From Myrica gale (Eukaryota; Streptophyta; Magnoliopsida; Fagales; Myricaceae), in NCBI GenBank assembly GCA_963930655.1, contig OZ005613.1, positions 7,944,501 through 8,008,500 on the forward strand: a stretch of DNA of 64,000 bases, in the 5' to 3' direction. The translations under genes were made by a program, and so were the position numbers. Each line of letters begins with the position of its first letter. Position 1 is the stretch's first letter. Positions 44,766-57,421 of the stretch are shown here, piece after piece. The notes below the pieces were generated by a model. It was given only the letters and a program-made list of their open reading frames with translations, was not told where the DNA came from and made no database searches.

Positions 44766-47700
44766 ACTTCATTAGGCCAACTAAGTAACACTAGAGTAAC
44801 TAAGTTAGTTGGATTGGAACCAAAAGAGAGATAAGGCCAAGGAGACATGAAGTGATGGTTGCAAAAGTTGGTTTTTATCCTACCAAGAGAAAATCTCCCC
44901 CTTTGGCCGAAAATTAGGCCACATTCACTCACCCACTTGTCTTACTTTTCACCTAAGTCACTTTCCCTTTCACTTTTCTCTCCATTGGTCGTGCAACACA
45001 AGTGAAAAGCTAGGGAGAAAACCGAGAAAGGAGAGAAGGGAGAGAAACTGAAAGTTAGAGAACCAAGGGGAGAAAAGGGGGGTGAACCAAGAGAGAAGGA
45101 AGAAGAAGGAGAAGAAGAAGGAGAAGAGTAAGAGAAGGTTTTGCAATAGAGAAAAAGAAACTAAAGGCAGTAAGGTAAGTGTGTTCTTTGGAGCCTTTGG
45201 CCGAATGAGTTAATCTTAGCATATGTTGTTGATGTTTTGGTCCTGAACTTAATTTCTACTTAAGGTGAGCTGTACATGGATCCTAGTGTTGATGATGGGA
45301 AATATTTGAAGGTTGTGTTTAAGAGACTAGTGACTTAAGTGGACAAGAGAAAGAAGAAAGGAAAAAGGGAGAGGAAGAGAGAAAAAAAAAAGTGAAGGCA
45401 GCAAGGTAAATCCGGTTCTCTTGGAAGTTTTGCTTGGCCGAATGTCTTATCTTAGTTAGATCTGGAGTTTAATCAACCCATAGAGTATAATGTGAGCTTG
45501 GAATTGAACATGCATGCTTAAGATCTCATCTTGGTTGTTAGAAAATGCAAAGAAAAGGTAAATACATGTTAGGAAAGTTTAGATCTTAATTCACACTACA
45601 CTTGGCCGAATGAAAGTTGGGTTTTTTCCTTTGATCTCTTGCTGTTGAAGTCTCTAAATGTTAGATCTAGTTATGGCTGTTGTATATGATGAAGAAATGA
45701 GGTTGTAGGGCTAAATGCATGCTAGTTTGGTCTTGAAATAAAAAAGGGTTGCATGTTGCAAAGTAGTTAAGTTTCGGCATTAATGGTTGTGATTGGTTGT
45801 GTTGGCCGAATGCATGCTATGTTAATATATCTATGAAGTGCTTGAAGTATGGATTTTTTGAGGTAAGTATGAAGCTTAATTGCTAGATTAAGCATGGTAT
45901 TAGGTCTCGGGTTGGCCATGTTTGAAGAGAATTAGATTTGCATGTCATAGCTACCATGTAAGTGTATGTTAGTGTTATGAATTATTGTGTTGGCTGAATG
46001 GTGGATTGCATGAGATCTTGTGATTTTACTATGAATTGTAAATCTTAGGTTGTGAATCTGTTAATGGAGGATGGGATCACAATTGGAGAAGAAATTGTAC
46101 TCGACGAATACTTGGATTTGTGCTTGGCCGAATGACCTAGTAAAAGGCAACCCTAATGGCAAGTTAATAACAAATGGAATTACCCTTACATGTAATGGAT
46201 GAATGAGGTCATGGCTGAATAGATTAGAGGATAAAGACCTAAGTGCAAATAAGACAACATGTATGTAAGAGAGAGCAAAGATAAGAAGGCTTAAAGGCTC
46301 GGGTTATATGGAGATTGATGACATGTTGAGTGCTATCAATGATTGCATGGATCTTGCAAGACATATGTGGACTTGTGAACCTAAGATATCTTTTGGGTCT
46401 AGATCAATAAGTATAGGAGTGAGTATGGCCACGGGTTGGCCATTGAAGTAAGGACTCAATGTGTTCATTGGTACTCTTGTGAGCTTGAAAAACTTGGAGA
46501 TGAAAGAACATGAAAATTAGGTCAAGTCCTATAGGTCTCGGCAACAACAATATATCATGTTCCATGAAGTTAAGTGATGGCACTAATGGTTATTAGTCCA
46601 TGCAAAGGAATATTAAAAGTGTGGAACAAGGAGAATAGAAATTGGACATGATCTAAGTTGCTGATTTGATATAGAATCCTTAATATGAAATGTTATGGTT
46701 GCCCTTCATGGATAGGTCGTGAAATCAATGTTATTGAGGGGAAGAATAAGTGTACTAGGGTTGAATACGAATTGGACACGAAGAAGGTGAAAACAGCAAC
46801 CTTACACGTATCGAAGGACAGATTGTTACAAGTAGGAATCAAGATTTTGGCCGAATGATCAAACCTAGGTCTTATGTTAAGAGTCATCTTACACATAAAT
46901 GAACTCATGAATGATGTGGTTTAATGGTTTGGGTGGCATTAGTTAGTATGAATAACAGAGTCTAATGGTATCAAAGCTACGAATGGGAGTTGCAAGTAAG
47001 ATAATTAGGTGCTGGCCGAACCGTATGAGATTCAAAACAGTAGTTGAATTGTAAGGATAGAAGAAGCCTTAACTATACTAAGAGAATATGAAATAGAAGA
47101 TGTAAATAAGTCAATCATGCATGAGAATTGATGAATTAGTAAGTTAGAAACGATTGATCTTAATGCGCGAAATGAAGGAAAGTGTTAAACTTGAGTCTTT
47201 AGCTTGCTGATTAGAGTTCTAAGTGAGAATGGAAATAAATTACAGTGGAGTTAAGTAATTAGCTAATCTAAGCTTTGATCAGTAGCTGAAATTAGAGGAA
47301 TGAATAGGGATTTAAGTGATCAAGAGATTTTTAGTATTATGAGGTTAATGTATAATTTCACATAAAGTTTCAGATATGAACTTTGAAACTAAGATGATAG
47401 ATGATATGTTGTATGCTTTGTTGGGTGTTGATAACTAAGTATTGAAGCGTCGCTTGTAGGCGAAGACCGAACTAAGTTCGAGAAGATCGGTGTAAGTGCA
47501 GTAAGTGCCAGGAGTACTGTAAGTGAATCTTACCCGATTTGGAAAACTGGAATGATACACTGCATGTCTTATTGTGCATGGCATGATGTTTTTATTTCAA
47601 GTGACATGTATTGTGCATAAAGAATGTTTCAAGTACGCATGATATTTCGAACATGTCATAGGATGATCATTTTCATGAACGCATGAGAGAGACGTTTTGA

Positions 47701-47814
47701 TGCAAATGAAATTACGATGTTTTCAAGTGTGGCATGTCATGTTCATTGCATAGAAACATGAAAAGTTGTTTTATGCGAAAGAAAAGAATACGTATGTTAT
47801 GAGATTCGATTTGG

Positions 47815-48125
47815 GGCTTTGGTAGGATCCGTACCAAGTTAAGTGAGGTTTATCATCCATACCGAGGAACGTTGATCGAGAAGGATGGATGGATGAAACC
47901 TAGGACACCCATACCGAGGGACGTTGATCGAGAAGGTTGGGTAAGTCCTTGAGGTATGTGCAACCACACCGAGGAACGTTGCTCGAGAAGGTGTGGCACC
48001 TCTTATGGGTCGTGTCTAGCCATCAGGCCTGGGGCAACTACGGGCTAGCTCGACCAGATGTTAAGTCTCCAAGGGGATGAGAGACAGTTCCGATGGGAAC
48101 AGCACAACCCTGACTTCATGGGGTC
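47815..48125 (+). other. Hairpin-array domain of the long LTR, copy D
   Basis: TTGGTA/TACCAA spans 47819-47837. AGGTTTxxCATCCAT/ATGGATGxxxxAAACCT spans 47846-47901. GGACxxCCCA/TGGGxxxGTCC spans 47903-47948. GAGGT...CCACAC/GTGTGGxACCTC spans 47951-48002. A CTAGCC/GGGCTAG pair and GTTCCGATGGGAAC follow. The three central loops share ACCGAG(G/A)(A/G)ACGTTG(A/C)TCGAGAAGG, although the three outer stems have unrelated sequence. Confidence 0.85.
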
Positions 48126-49265
48126 AAATGGAGCGAGGCCACAGTAAGAGATATGAAATGAATGATTTTCAAGGGCCTGGGGCTAATTTCGAGATTTGAA
48201 ATGCATTTGAAAAGGCCAAGAGTGGCAAGAGATTTTAGTGCATGGCATGTACATCACAGAGCATGCATATGCATCATGGGTTTTATTCACTATCTCATGA
48301 CTTACAGTTATGCATTTCTTTTCTTAACTCTACAGTGTATTGAAGTAAGTATGTTTTTAAAGCCATGTTTTATCAAAGCTCATGTTTCAAATTGTTGTTC
48401 CTTACTGAGTCTTTCGACTCATAGTTTTTAATCGTATAATTCCAGATCCACAAGAAGATTGGGGAGCAGAGGATTATCTCACGTAGAAATCCTAGGAGTT
48501 CGGGAGTTGGAGTCGGAATTTGGTGAACTCCTAGTTAGCACTAGTGAGTGTTGGTTTGTTTTGAGTGTGGCAGTATGTTGCCCTATTACGTTTTGTATGA
48601 GTTTGCGAACAAGATGCAATGTAAAGACTTTTATGAGTTATAATTCGTTTACCGAGGGGTTATGTTCATTGAGCTTGTATCTCAGCCAACATGTGGATCC
48701 TGGGTGAGTCTTCCGATGTGTATAATAAAAGTTTTCCGCTGTAAGAGTTAGTGTAAGCGCTGGAGTGTTCCCGGGGAATGCTCGCGGCTGTCATGGTCCC
48801 TGCGGGATGGTGTTCGGGGCGTGACATGTGTACATAATTCATGAATAAATACAAACCTCTCAGGTCTAAGGACAATATCGAATTGTGATAGAATAACCTT
48901 TAACCTGACAGTGATCATTTCCAAAGGCGTTCTTAATCGGATCTTGTTCAGTGTACGTACTTGTTACATGACACCCACCTGTTTGCTTAAGGTCATACCT
49001 CAATGATGGAATCAATCATTCTCCGCACAACAAGTGTAGACTTTATGTTATAAAAGTCTAGAACAATTTCAGACTTACAAGGAACTGAAAAATCATTATT
49101 CCCTACCTTTGATTCATTAATCTCTAGCATGATTTTTCTACAATGTTACCTGAACAAATTTCATACATAACATCTCATGTTACGTATAAACCCACAACAA
49201 CAATAATATATGTGAGAAACAAATAAACTTTTATTATCAGATAATAAATAAACAAAATGTCAAAC

Positions 49266-52200
49266 TCAATCATACATATATCTCAAACTCATATCCTTAA
49301 TATGTTTCTCAAACATTTTCTGAGAGAAAGGCATTGTAAATGGATCAGCTAAATTATCAGCTGATGCAACCTTCACCATTGTGAATATGATATCATGTAT
49401 TAGGTGAAACAGACGTTCTATGTTCTTTGTTCTTTGATGAGACCTTGGTTCCACTACCTGTGCAATCGCATCATGTTATCGCAATATAAGAGAATAGACG
49501 CCTCAATTGAAGTGACAACTTCAAGTTCTTGAATGAACTTGCGAATCCACACTGCTTCCTTTGCAGCTTCACTTGCAACAACATATTTTGTCTCAATTGT
49601 AGAATCAACAGTAGTATTTTGCTTGAAACTTCTCCAACTGAATGCTCCTATTCCAAGAAGGAACACAAATCCGGGCGTTGATCTTCTATCATCAATGTCT
49701 GATTGAAAATCTGAATCTGCATATCCCTGGACAGTCAAATCTTCACTGCCATACACTAAGAAATAGTGTTTTGTATTTCTCAAATACTTGAGGATATGTT
49801 TCACTGCTAACCAATGTTCTGGACCTGGATTGGATTGATATCTACTCACAACGCTAACAGCGTGACTGATATCAGGCCTAGTACAAAGCATAACATACAT
49901 GAAACTCCCTACAGCCGAAGCATAATGACAGTTACTCATCTTTTCTCTTTCTTCAGGTGTTTTTGGACACATCTGCTTAGAGAGATGAATTCCATGTTTA
50001 GAGGGTAGAAACTCTTTCTTGGAATTTACCATGCAAAATCTAGTCAATATCCTGTCAATATAATTGACTTGTGAGAGACTCAATAATCTCTTCTTTCGGT
50101 CTCTAAATACTTTGATCCCGAGTATGTAGGATACTTCCCCAAGGTTTTTCATTGAAAATTTGTTAGACAACCACATTTTCACATATGACAAAACCCCTAC
50201 ATCATTCCCATTGAGTAGTATGTCATCCAAATAAAGAACTAAAAAGGTAATAGCATTCCCAATAACCTTCTTGTAGACACAAGGTTCATACATGTTTTGT
50301 GAGAAACCAAACATTTTGATTGACTCGTCAAAATGGATGTTCCAACAACGTGATGATTGTTTTAAGCCAGAAATTGACTTCTCCAATTTGTACACTTTTG
50401 ATTCATTTTCCCGAGATATGAAACCTGTTGGTCCATATAAATTTTTTTATGGTTTTACCTATTCAAGAATGCGGTCTTCACATCCATATGTCATATCTCA
50501 TAATCATAGTATGCTGCAATTGCCAATAGAATCCTTATGGACTTTAGCATGGCTACCAGTGAAAATGTTTCCTCATAATCAATACCAGCCTTTTGAGTAT
50601 ACCCTTTTGCCACCAGCCTAGCTTTAAAGGTATATACATTTTCTGTTAGTCCAAGTTTCCTTTTGTAGACCCATTTGCAACATATACGCAGAATGTCTTC
50701 TGGTTTGTATACCAAGGTTCATACTTTGTTTGAATACATGGAGTCCATCTCTAATTCCATGGCCACATTTTAATGCTCAACATCTTTGTCTTTCACAGAC
50801 TCTTTATAATCACAAGGATCAATCTCCAGTCCTCAGATTCCATTTGATAAATCTCATTTAACAAATTGAATTTTACTGAAGGCTTTATAATCCTTACTAG
50901 GATGAGGTTCCTGTGTCTCAACAGGTTCAGTTTGATCAATGGGAACAACCATTTGATCCTCATTTTTCTCATTCTGTACAGTCACTGTACTACCTCTTTG
51001 CTCATCAAGAGCAACTCTACTCTCAGTTTCATTCAAACTATGATCATCTTCAAGAAAAGTAGCATTTCTGCTAACAAACACTTTGTTTTCATTAAGATTA
51101 TAGAAGTAGAAACCAGTAGTCATTTTGGGATAGCCTACAAATAGGCACCTTTCAGTCCTTGATCTCATCTTATCTATATTAAATCTTTTAACATGAGCTG
51201 AACAACCTCATATATTAAAATGATTAAGACTTGGTTTCTTGCCAGTCCATAACTCATGTGAGGTATTAGAAACTGATTTTCTAGGGATCATGTTTAACAA
51301 GTAAACAACGGTATCCAAATCATGTCCCCAAAATGATATGGGCAATTCAGATATGCTCATCATGGAGCGAACCATATCCAATAGGGTTCTATTCCTTCTC
51401 TCTGTAACACCATTGTGTTGTGGTGTGTCTGGTGGTGTGAGTTGAAACATGATTCCATGATCTTTATGATAAGCTTTAAAATCATCCAAGAGGTATTCGC
51501 CTCCCCTATCGGAGCGAATCATTTTAATGGACTTTTCAATCTGTTTCTCAACTTTATTGTGGAATTCCTTGAACTTTTCAAAAGATTCTGATTTATGCTT
51601 CATCAGGTATAGATAACCATACTTAGAATAATCATCAATGAAAGTAATGAAATAAGAAATATTTCCTCTTGTCATGTGATTGAATGGACCACAAACATCA
51701 GTATGTATTAATCCTAATACTTCTGTGGCTCTTATTCTCTTTCCTGTAAAAGGGCTTTTGGTCATCTTTCATTGTAAGTAGAGCTCACAGATTGGATAGG
51801 GCTCAATTTTCAGAAATTGCAGTGGCTCATCCCTTACCAATTTATTGATCCTTTGAATATTGGCATGATTAAGTCTTAGATGCCACAAGTAGTTTGGATT
51901 AACATATATTTTCCTCTTAAGGGATAACACATTGGAATCATCATTCCTAACATTATTCAAAGAATTATCAACATTCAAAAGATAAAGACCATCATAAATA
52001 ATTCCAAAAGCAACAAATTTATTTTGAAACTTTATAACCAATTTGGAATTGAAAATAAATAAATATCCAGATAAACCAAGTTTTGAAACAGAAATCAAAT
52101 TTCTACGAACTTCTGGAACCTAAAGACAGTCTTCTAGAATCAAAATCTATTATTACATAATTCTAAACTAAAAACTCTGATGGCGGTCGCTGCAACAGTT

Positions 52201-53184
52201 GCACCAGTCCCCATCTTAAGGATCAGCTCCCATTCATGGAGCCTTCTAGTCTCCTTGAACTCCTGCAACATATTGCAGATGTGAGATATAGAACCAGAAT
52301 CCACACACCATGAATTAAATGGATCATCCATTAAATTTAGTTCAATTACAAGCATATCAGACATACCTTCAAAAGGTTTGCCATTTTTAAGAGAATTTAA
52401 GTAAACTCAGCATTTTCTCTTCCAGTGACCGGGCTTGCCGCAATGGAAACAATTTCTTTTGCCTTTGTTCTTGTCACTTTCTTTGTTTCCCTGTCCACTT
52501 TGGACATTCCTAGCTGCCTGAAACCCCTTATTACTTTTTTTGAATTTCTTAAACTTGAGTTTCAGTTTCATAGAGGCATTAAATTTCTCTGTGACCATCA
52601 CTGTAAGTTTGTCCTTTTTTGATGAGATCTTGAGCTTACTGCAACATATTGAGCAGCTCTGACAATGTCACACTTATCTTGTTCATATTGTAATTAAGGA
52701 CAAACTGATTGAAAGAATCAGGCAGAGATGGAAGAATGACATTAACTTTTGTTTCACTATTCATCTCGGCTCCCAAAAAGTCCAGTTTGTTGAGAAATCA
52801 TCTTCAAGACATGATCCCAAACTGAGCTCCCTTCCACCATTTTGGTGGACACCTAGCAGATCTGCTCTGCTCTCCAAACATTTCTTGGAGATGCAACATA
52901 ATTTCTGCAGCTGTAGCCACGCTCTCACAATCTTTCTGCAAAACATTTGAGATTGAAGCCATAATATAGCACTATGCCATATTATCATCATCATGCCACT
53001 TGTTAAAGACTTTATTTTCTTACTCAGTGACATTGTCCAGGGCAAGCCCAGGAGTCTCAGAGGTTAGAACATAACCGATCTTATCGGCTAAGAGAACAAT
53101 CATAAGATTTCTCTTCCAATCAACATAATTCGGTCTTGTCAACCGATTGTCATCCAGAATCCTAGCCAAAGGATTAAAAGTCAT
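49266..53184 (-). pseudogene. Copia Gag-Pol pseudogene, element 2
   Basis: Gag begins at 53184 (MTFNPLARILDDNRLT). A good zinc knuckle, CFHCGKPGHWKRKC, ends at about 52409. Protease reads WCVDSGSISHICNML. Integrase shows the DDE triad in THTDVCGP-like, IRSDRGGEY and TPQHNGVTERRNR contexts (about 51370-51730). Reverse transcriptase has YLDDIL near 50220. RNase H ends near 49450, followed by NLADPF and YMYD at 49266. Stops and frameshifts break gag, the protease-integrase junction, the connection region near 50850 and the RNase H end. It is better preserved than element 1. Confidence 0.92.
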
Positions 53185-53543
53185 TTTGAATCTGTAAACT
53201 CATTCACACATATATTTCCATTAGATTCAGGTTTTTGAATAATTAATGGTACCACCCATTCGAATAATAAACAGATATATCAAATATATCACAATAATGA
53301 GAAATATAACATTTATATTTGTGACATTCTAAATGGGTATCGAGAACCACTACCTTACATGCAACGACAATTCCAATTTGGTAATCATTGTGCATATCTT
53401 GTAAAGGCAAATAACTACTATTCATCAAAATTTTACATCATATGCAAAACATTTTAAAATATTTGTGATTCTCGATTTTCTTTTGGCCTACCTAAATAAA
53501 CACCTATTGTACCTAAATAAAAATTTTACATCAAATAGCTAAA

Positions 53544-53951
53544 TGATGTGAACCTCATTAAGAGTAACGAGACCCGACAACTAAAGGGAACCCAAGATCG
53601 TTTCTAGGACTGATTCGGATGGAACCTTGACCCCTTGTTTAAGAAAACAAGAACCTCGGTATAAAGGAAGACGCCACAAACGGGGATGGAAATCCGTTTG
53701 ATAAGTCGAAGTGAACGCCACGGGAAATCCCGATAAGTTCGAGAAGTTCTTCAAAGAACCAAAGAGAAATACTCTCACAAATATATTGATCAATGTCTTT
53801 TTGAATTACAATGCAAAGCTCCTATTTAAAGGGCTAAAAATAACAAGGAAAATAAACTATAATAGAAACCTAATTAAAATTCGAAATTAGCTAAGTAAAG
53901 AAATATTTACTAGCCTAAAACACATAAGACAAATTTCCTTATTTCCTAACA
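53544..53951 (-). repeat. LTR i of the nonautonomous element
   Basis: On the plus strand it begins TGATGTGAACCTC and ends TTCCTAACA; it is 408 bp. CTTGGCGCC follows. Confidence 0.88.
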
Positions 53952-54747
53952 CACTTGGCGCCTAAAGCAAACCAAAACAGGACAAGGAAATAACTTCCGT
54001 ATTTGTTTAGAGCTGGACGGAAACAATAAAACTAGACTAAGGGAATAAAAATATTTCTTATTTGACAATAACTTTAGCTCGGATTGGGCTGTTTGTGATT
54101 CATCCACCTCCTTGTAGGATTCCTCTACACTCCAGCTGCCTTGAATAAAATCTTGTAGTTTTTGTTACTAGTATTGGTCACAAGGAACAAACCGCTCTCT
54201 CATCTCAGATTTGGACGCTTTTGATTCATACATCTCCTTTTGGTAGTCTGCTACAATCCGGTGTTCCGGTCTAACACTTTGTCGCTTTTGAAGTTTCTTC
54301 TCCATTCGATCTAAACGTTGGAGAAGTGGATCAAAGTGCGCATCCATCGTCTTTGTCATCTCACTTATCATGGCCTCCATAAACGCTTTTGGAAAAGCCC
54401 ACTTCGTAGTCTCTTTGGTGATGTTCTGACCACTGTTGTGAGACATGATTGCTGCAGAAACAAGGTTAGAAGAAAAAGACCTCACAATTCTCTCCCTTAC
54501 GTGTTTACACTTAAGAACGTGGAGCCTCTTCACTCGTGTTTCACTCAAAATAATATGGCTTTTGGGGTGGGGTGAATGTCGGACTAACAGGAACCTCAAT
54601 ATGTGGGATTTTTGGAATTTTTATTTTCGGAAATTCGGGTAAGAAAAGATAGATGGTGTGAACCGAATTAGAGAAGAAAAAAAAAACAAAGAAACGAAAT
54701 TTAAAGGATAAGCAAACCTGAACTAGAACTAAAGCTCTGATACCAAA
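53952..54747 (-). pseudogene. Internal domain with deletion and stop codons
   Basis: The frame starts at 54446 (MSHNSGQNITKE) and matches the full internal domain. At CDQY it hits TAG TAA where the other copy has Leu-Tyr. A deletion of about 820 bp joins the AATAACTT flank to AGCTCGGATTGGGC near 54070. Confidence 0.8.
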
Positions 54748-55163
54748 TGATGTGAACCTCGTTAAGAGTAACGAGACCCGACAACTATAGGGAACCCAAG
54801 ATCGTTTCTAAGACTGATTCGATGGAGACCTCGACTCATTGCTTAAGAAAACAAGAACCTCGGTATGATGAGGATGCCATAAACGGTGATGGAAATTCGT
54901 TGATAAGTCAGGAAGAACATCACGGAAAATCCCGATAAGTTCGAGAAGTTCTTCAAAAAATCAAAGAGAAATAGTCTCACAAATATATTGATCAATCTCC
55001 ATGAATTACAATGCAAAGCTCCCATTTAAAGGGCTGAAAATAACAAGGAAAATAAACTATAATAGAAACCTAATTAAAATTTGAAATTAGCTAAGTAAAG
55101 AAATCTTTACTAGCCTAAAACACATAAGAAAAATAAGGAAATAAACTTCCTTATTTCCTAACA
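54748..55163 (-). repeat. LTR ii of the nonautonomous element
   Basis: 416 bp with the same ends as LTR i; a primer-binding site adjoins at 54734-54745. Confidence 0.9.
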
Positions 55164-55570
55164 CATTTGGCGCCTAAAGCAAACCAAAACAGGACAAGGA
55201 AATAACTTCCGTATTTGTTTAGAGCTGGACGGAAACAATAAAACTAGACTAAGGGACTAAAAATATTCCTTATTTGACAATAACTTAAGCTGGACGTAGA
55301 ACCCTACTTGCCAAAATAAAAGACTCTAAAGATGGAAAGATGAGTTGGACGCCTATAGCTAATAAAAGAAAGGAAACAACATGTGCCTAAAATGATGTCA
55401 CACACGCCTAACACAAAAAAGGAAATTAAAAGTCACATCGCTGCACGACTAACATTTTAAAACCAAAGAAAAGGAATTAAAAAAAATGCCCATTTAATCT
55501 CAGAGCTAGGTCCTTTTGGCGGCAATTTATTGGCATGCAAATATACATGCCAATTTTTCCCTTTTGAAGC

Positions 55571-56451
55571 TTAGCCTTGACCGGATTTGATGCGTTCTTT
55601 TAGAACTTGAATCATGGTGATGATTCTTTGTTGCTGACATGTATGATGCTCAATGGGCCTCCATGAAATTGCTTGAGCCAATATCTCTTTAATGAGTTCG
55701 TCGAGTACATCCTTGAACTTCTTGTCTCGTTCCCTCGTAACCGGCTCTAGTGGAACTTGGACTAGCTCTTTTGAAGTCTTACTCGGATTCTCATCATTCC
55801 CCTCCTCTTGAAAGTGATTTGTCCTTAAATCATCGCAGACATCAGAAAAAGCGCCATATGGTGTTTCCTCGGGAATGACAACTTCATTTTCCTGGACATA
55901 TGGATCCTCATATACTTGCGTCGGTGTCAATGCTTTGCTTGCCGCCAATGGTAATGCCTCAGGAGCTAAATGATCCTCCATGGTAATTTCCTCCAAAGGT
56001 GGCAGGTCGTCAGCGGTGGAATCGTCATTTTCGGCAACGATGCAACAATTCTCTTGACGACGTCTGACGTTCTCGAGCTTCAGCTCGGATTGGGCTGTTT
56101 GTGATTCATCCACCTCCTTGTAGGATTCCTCTACACTCCAGCTGCCCTGAATAAAATCTTGTAGTTTTTGGTACAAGTATTGGTCACAAGGAACAAACCG
56201 CTCTCTCATCTCAGATTTGGACGCTTTTGATTCATACATCTCCTTTTGGTAGTTTGCTACAATCCGGTGTTCCGGTCTAACACTTTGTCGCTTTTGAAGT
56301 TTCTTCTCCATTCGATCTAAACGTTGGAGAAGTGGATCAAAGTGCGCATCCATCGTCTTTGTCATCTCACTTATCATGGCCTCCATAAACGCTTTTGGAA
56401 AAGCCACTTCGTAGCCTCTTTGGTGATGTTCTTACCACTGTTGTGAGACAT
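55571..56451 (-). pseudogene. Sole gene of the nonautonomous element, gag-like
   Basis: The frame starts MSHNSGKNITKEATKW at 56451, has a 1-base deletion compared with the other copy (TGGC for TGGGC), and is then open for 278 codons to a stop at 55571. Visible parts are an amphipathic segment FMEAMISEMTKTMDAHFDPL followed by LQRLDRMEKKLQ (likely coiled coil), an acidic middle, and a C-terminus with QAISWRPIEHHTCQQQ. There is no zinc knuckle and no enzyme motif. Its position after a Met primer-binding site suggests a gag-type protein, which is inference. I do not recognise the family. Confidence 0.6.
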
Positions 56452-56753
56452 GATTGCTGCAGAAACAAGGTTAGAAGAAAAAGACCTCACAATTCTCTCC
56501 CTTACGTGTTTACACTTAAGAACGTGGAGCCTCTTCACTCGTGTTTCACTCAAAATAATATGGCTTTTGGGGTGGGGTGAATGTCGGACAAACAGGAACC
56601 TCAATATGTGGGATTTTCGGAATTTTTTATTTTCGGAAATTCGGGTAAGAAAAGATAGATGGTGTGAACCGAATTAGAGAAGAAAAAAAAAACAAAGAAA
56701 CGAAATTTAAAGGATAAGCAAACCTGAAATAGAACTAAAGCTCTGATACCAAA

Positions 56754-57421
56754 TGATGTGAACCTCGTTAAGAGTAACGAGACCCGACAACTATAGGGAA
56801 CCCAAGATCGTTTCTAGGACTGATTCGATGGAGACCTCGACTCATTGCTTAAGAAAACAAGAACCTCGGTATGATGAGGATACCACAAACGGTGATGAAA
56901 ATCCGTTGATAAGTCAGGATGAACGTCACGGAAAATCCCGATAAGTTCGAGAAGTTCTTCAAAAAATCAAAGAGAAATAGGATATGTTTGGTTTAGATCA
57001 CAAAACATTTTTTGTTTTTTTGCACTTTTTGGAAGTAGTGTAGATTCTCCTGGGATTGGTGAAAAGTGTGTTAAAAGTTGTTGGAATTTGTAAAAAGTTA
57101 TTGAGATTGTTGAAAAGGTATTGAAATTGATGAAAAAATTATTGGGATTGGTGAAAAGGTATTGGAATTGATGAAAAAGTGAGTGAGAAGTTTTTGAAAA
57201 TTTTTTGAGATATGAAACAAACATAGCCTAAGTCTCACAAATATATTGATCAATCTCCTTGAATTACAATGCAAAACTCCTATTTAAAGGGCTGAAAATA
57301 ACAAGGAAAATAAACTATAATAGAAACCTAATTAAAATTTGAAATTAGCTAAGTAAAGAAATCTTTACTAGCCTAAAACACATAAGACAAATAAGGAAAT
57401 AAATTTCCTTATTTCCTAACA
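56754..57421 (-). repeat. LTR iii, with an inserted MITE
   Basis: It matches LTR ii except for an extra 252 bp at 56981-57232. Confidence 0.88.
56981..57232. mobile_element. Small MITE inside LTR iii
   Basis: It starts GATATGTTTGGTTTAGATC and ends AAACAAACATAGCCTAAG, weak terminal inverted repeats around TATGTTTG. Its middle repeats TTG(A/G)AATT(G)ATGAAAAAG-type words about every 20 bp. The target can be reconstructed from LTR ii (AAATAG|TCTC). AAG/TAG may be a 3-bp TSD, as in PIF/Harbinger elements, but this is not clean. Confidence 0.7.

Larger units (their letters stand above)
43957..48826 (+). mobile_element. Solo LTR, long-LTR family, copy D
   Basis: It begins TGTGAGACCCCGAATTTTA and ends GTTCGGGGCGTGACA, with a perfect 5-bp TSD, TGTGT, at 43952-43956 and 48827-48831. 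It is the longest copy (4.87 kb) and in the opposite orientation to A, B and C. GGGCTxxTATTGGGC words repeat at about 44340-44760 and TTGGCCGAATG words recur in the middle. No protein domain is visible. Confidence 0.9.

Noticed and set aside
54734-54745. GCTCTGATACCA as a tRNA gene fragment
   Set aside because: It is a retrotransposon primer-binding site; no cloverleaf surrounds it.
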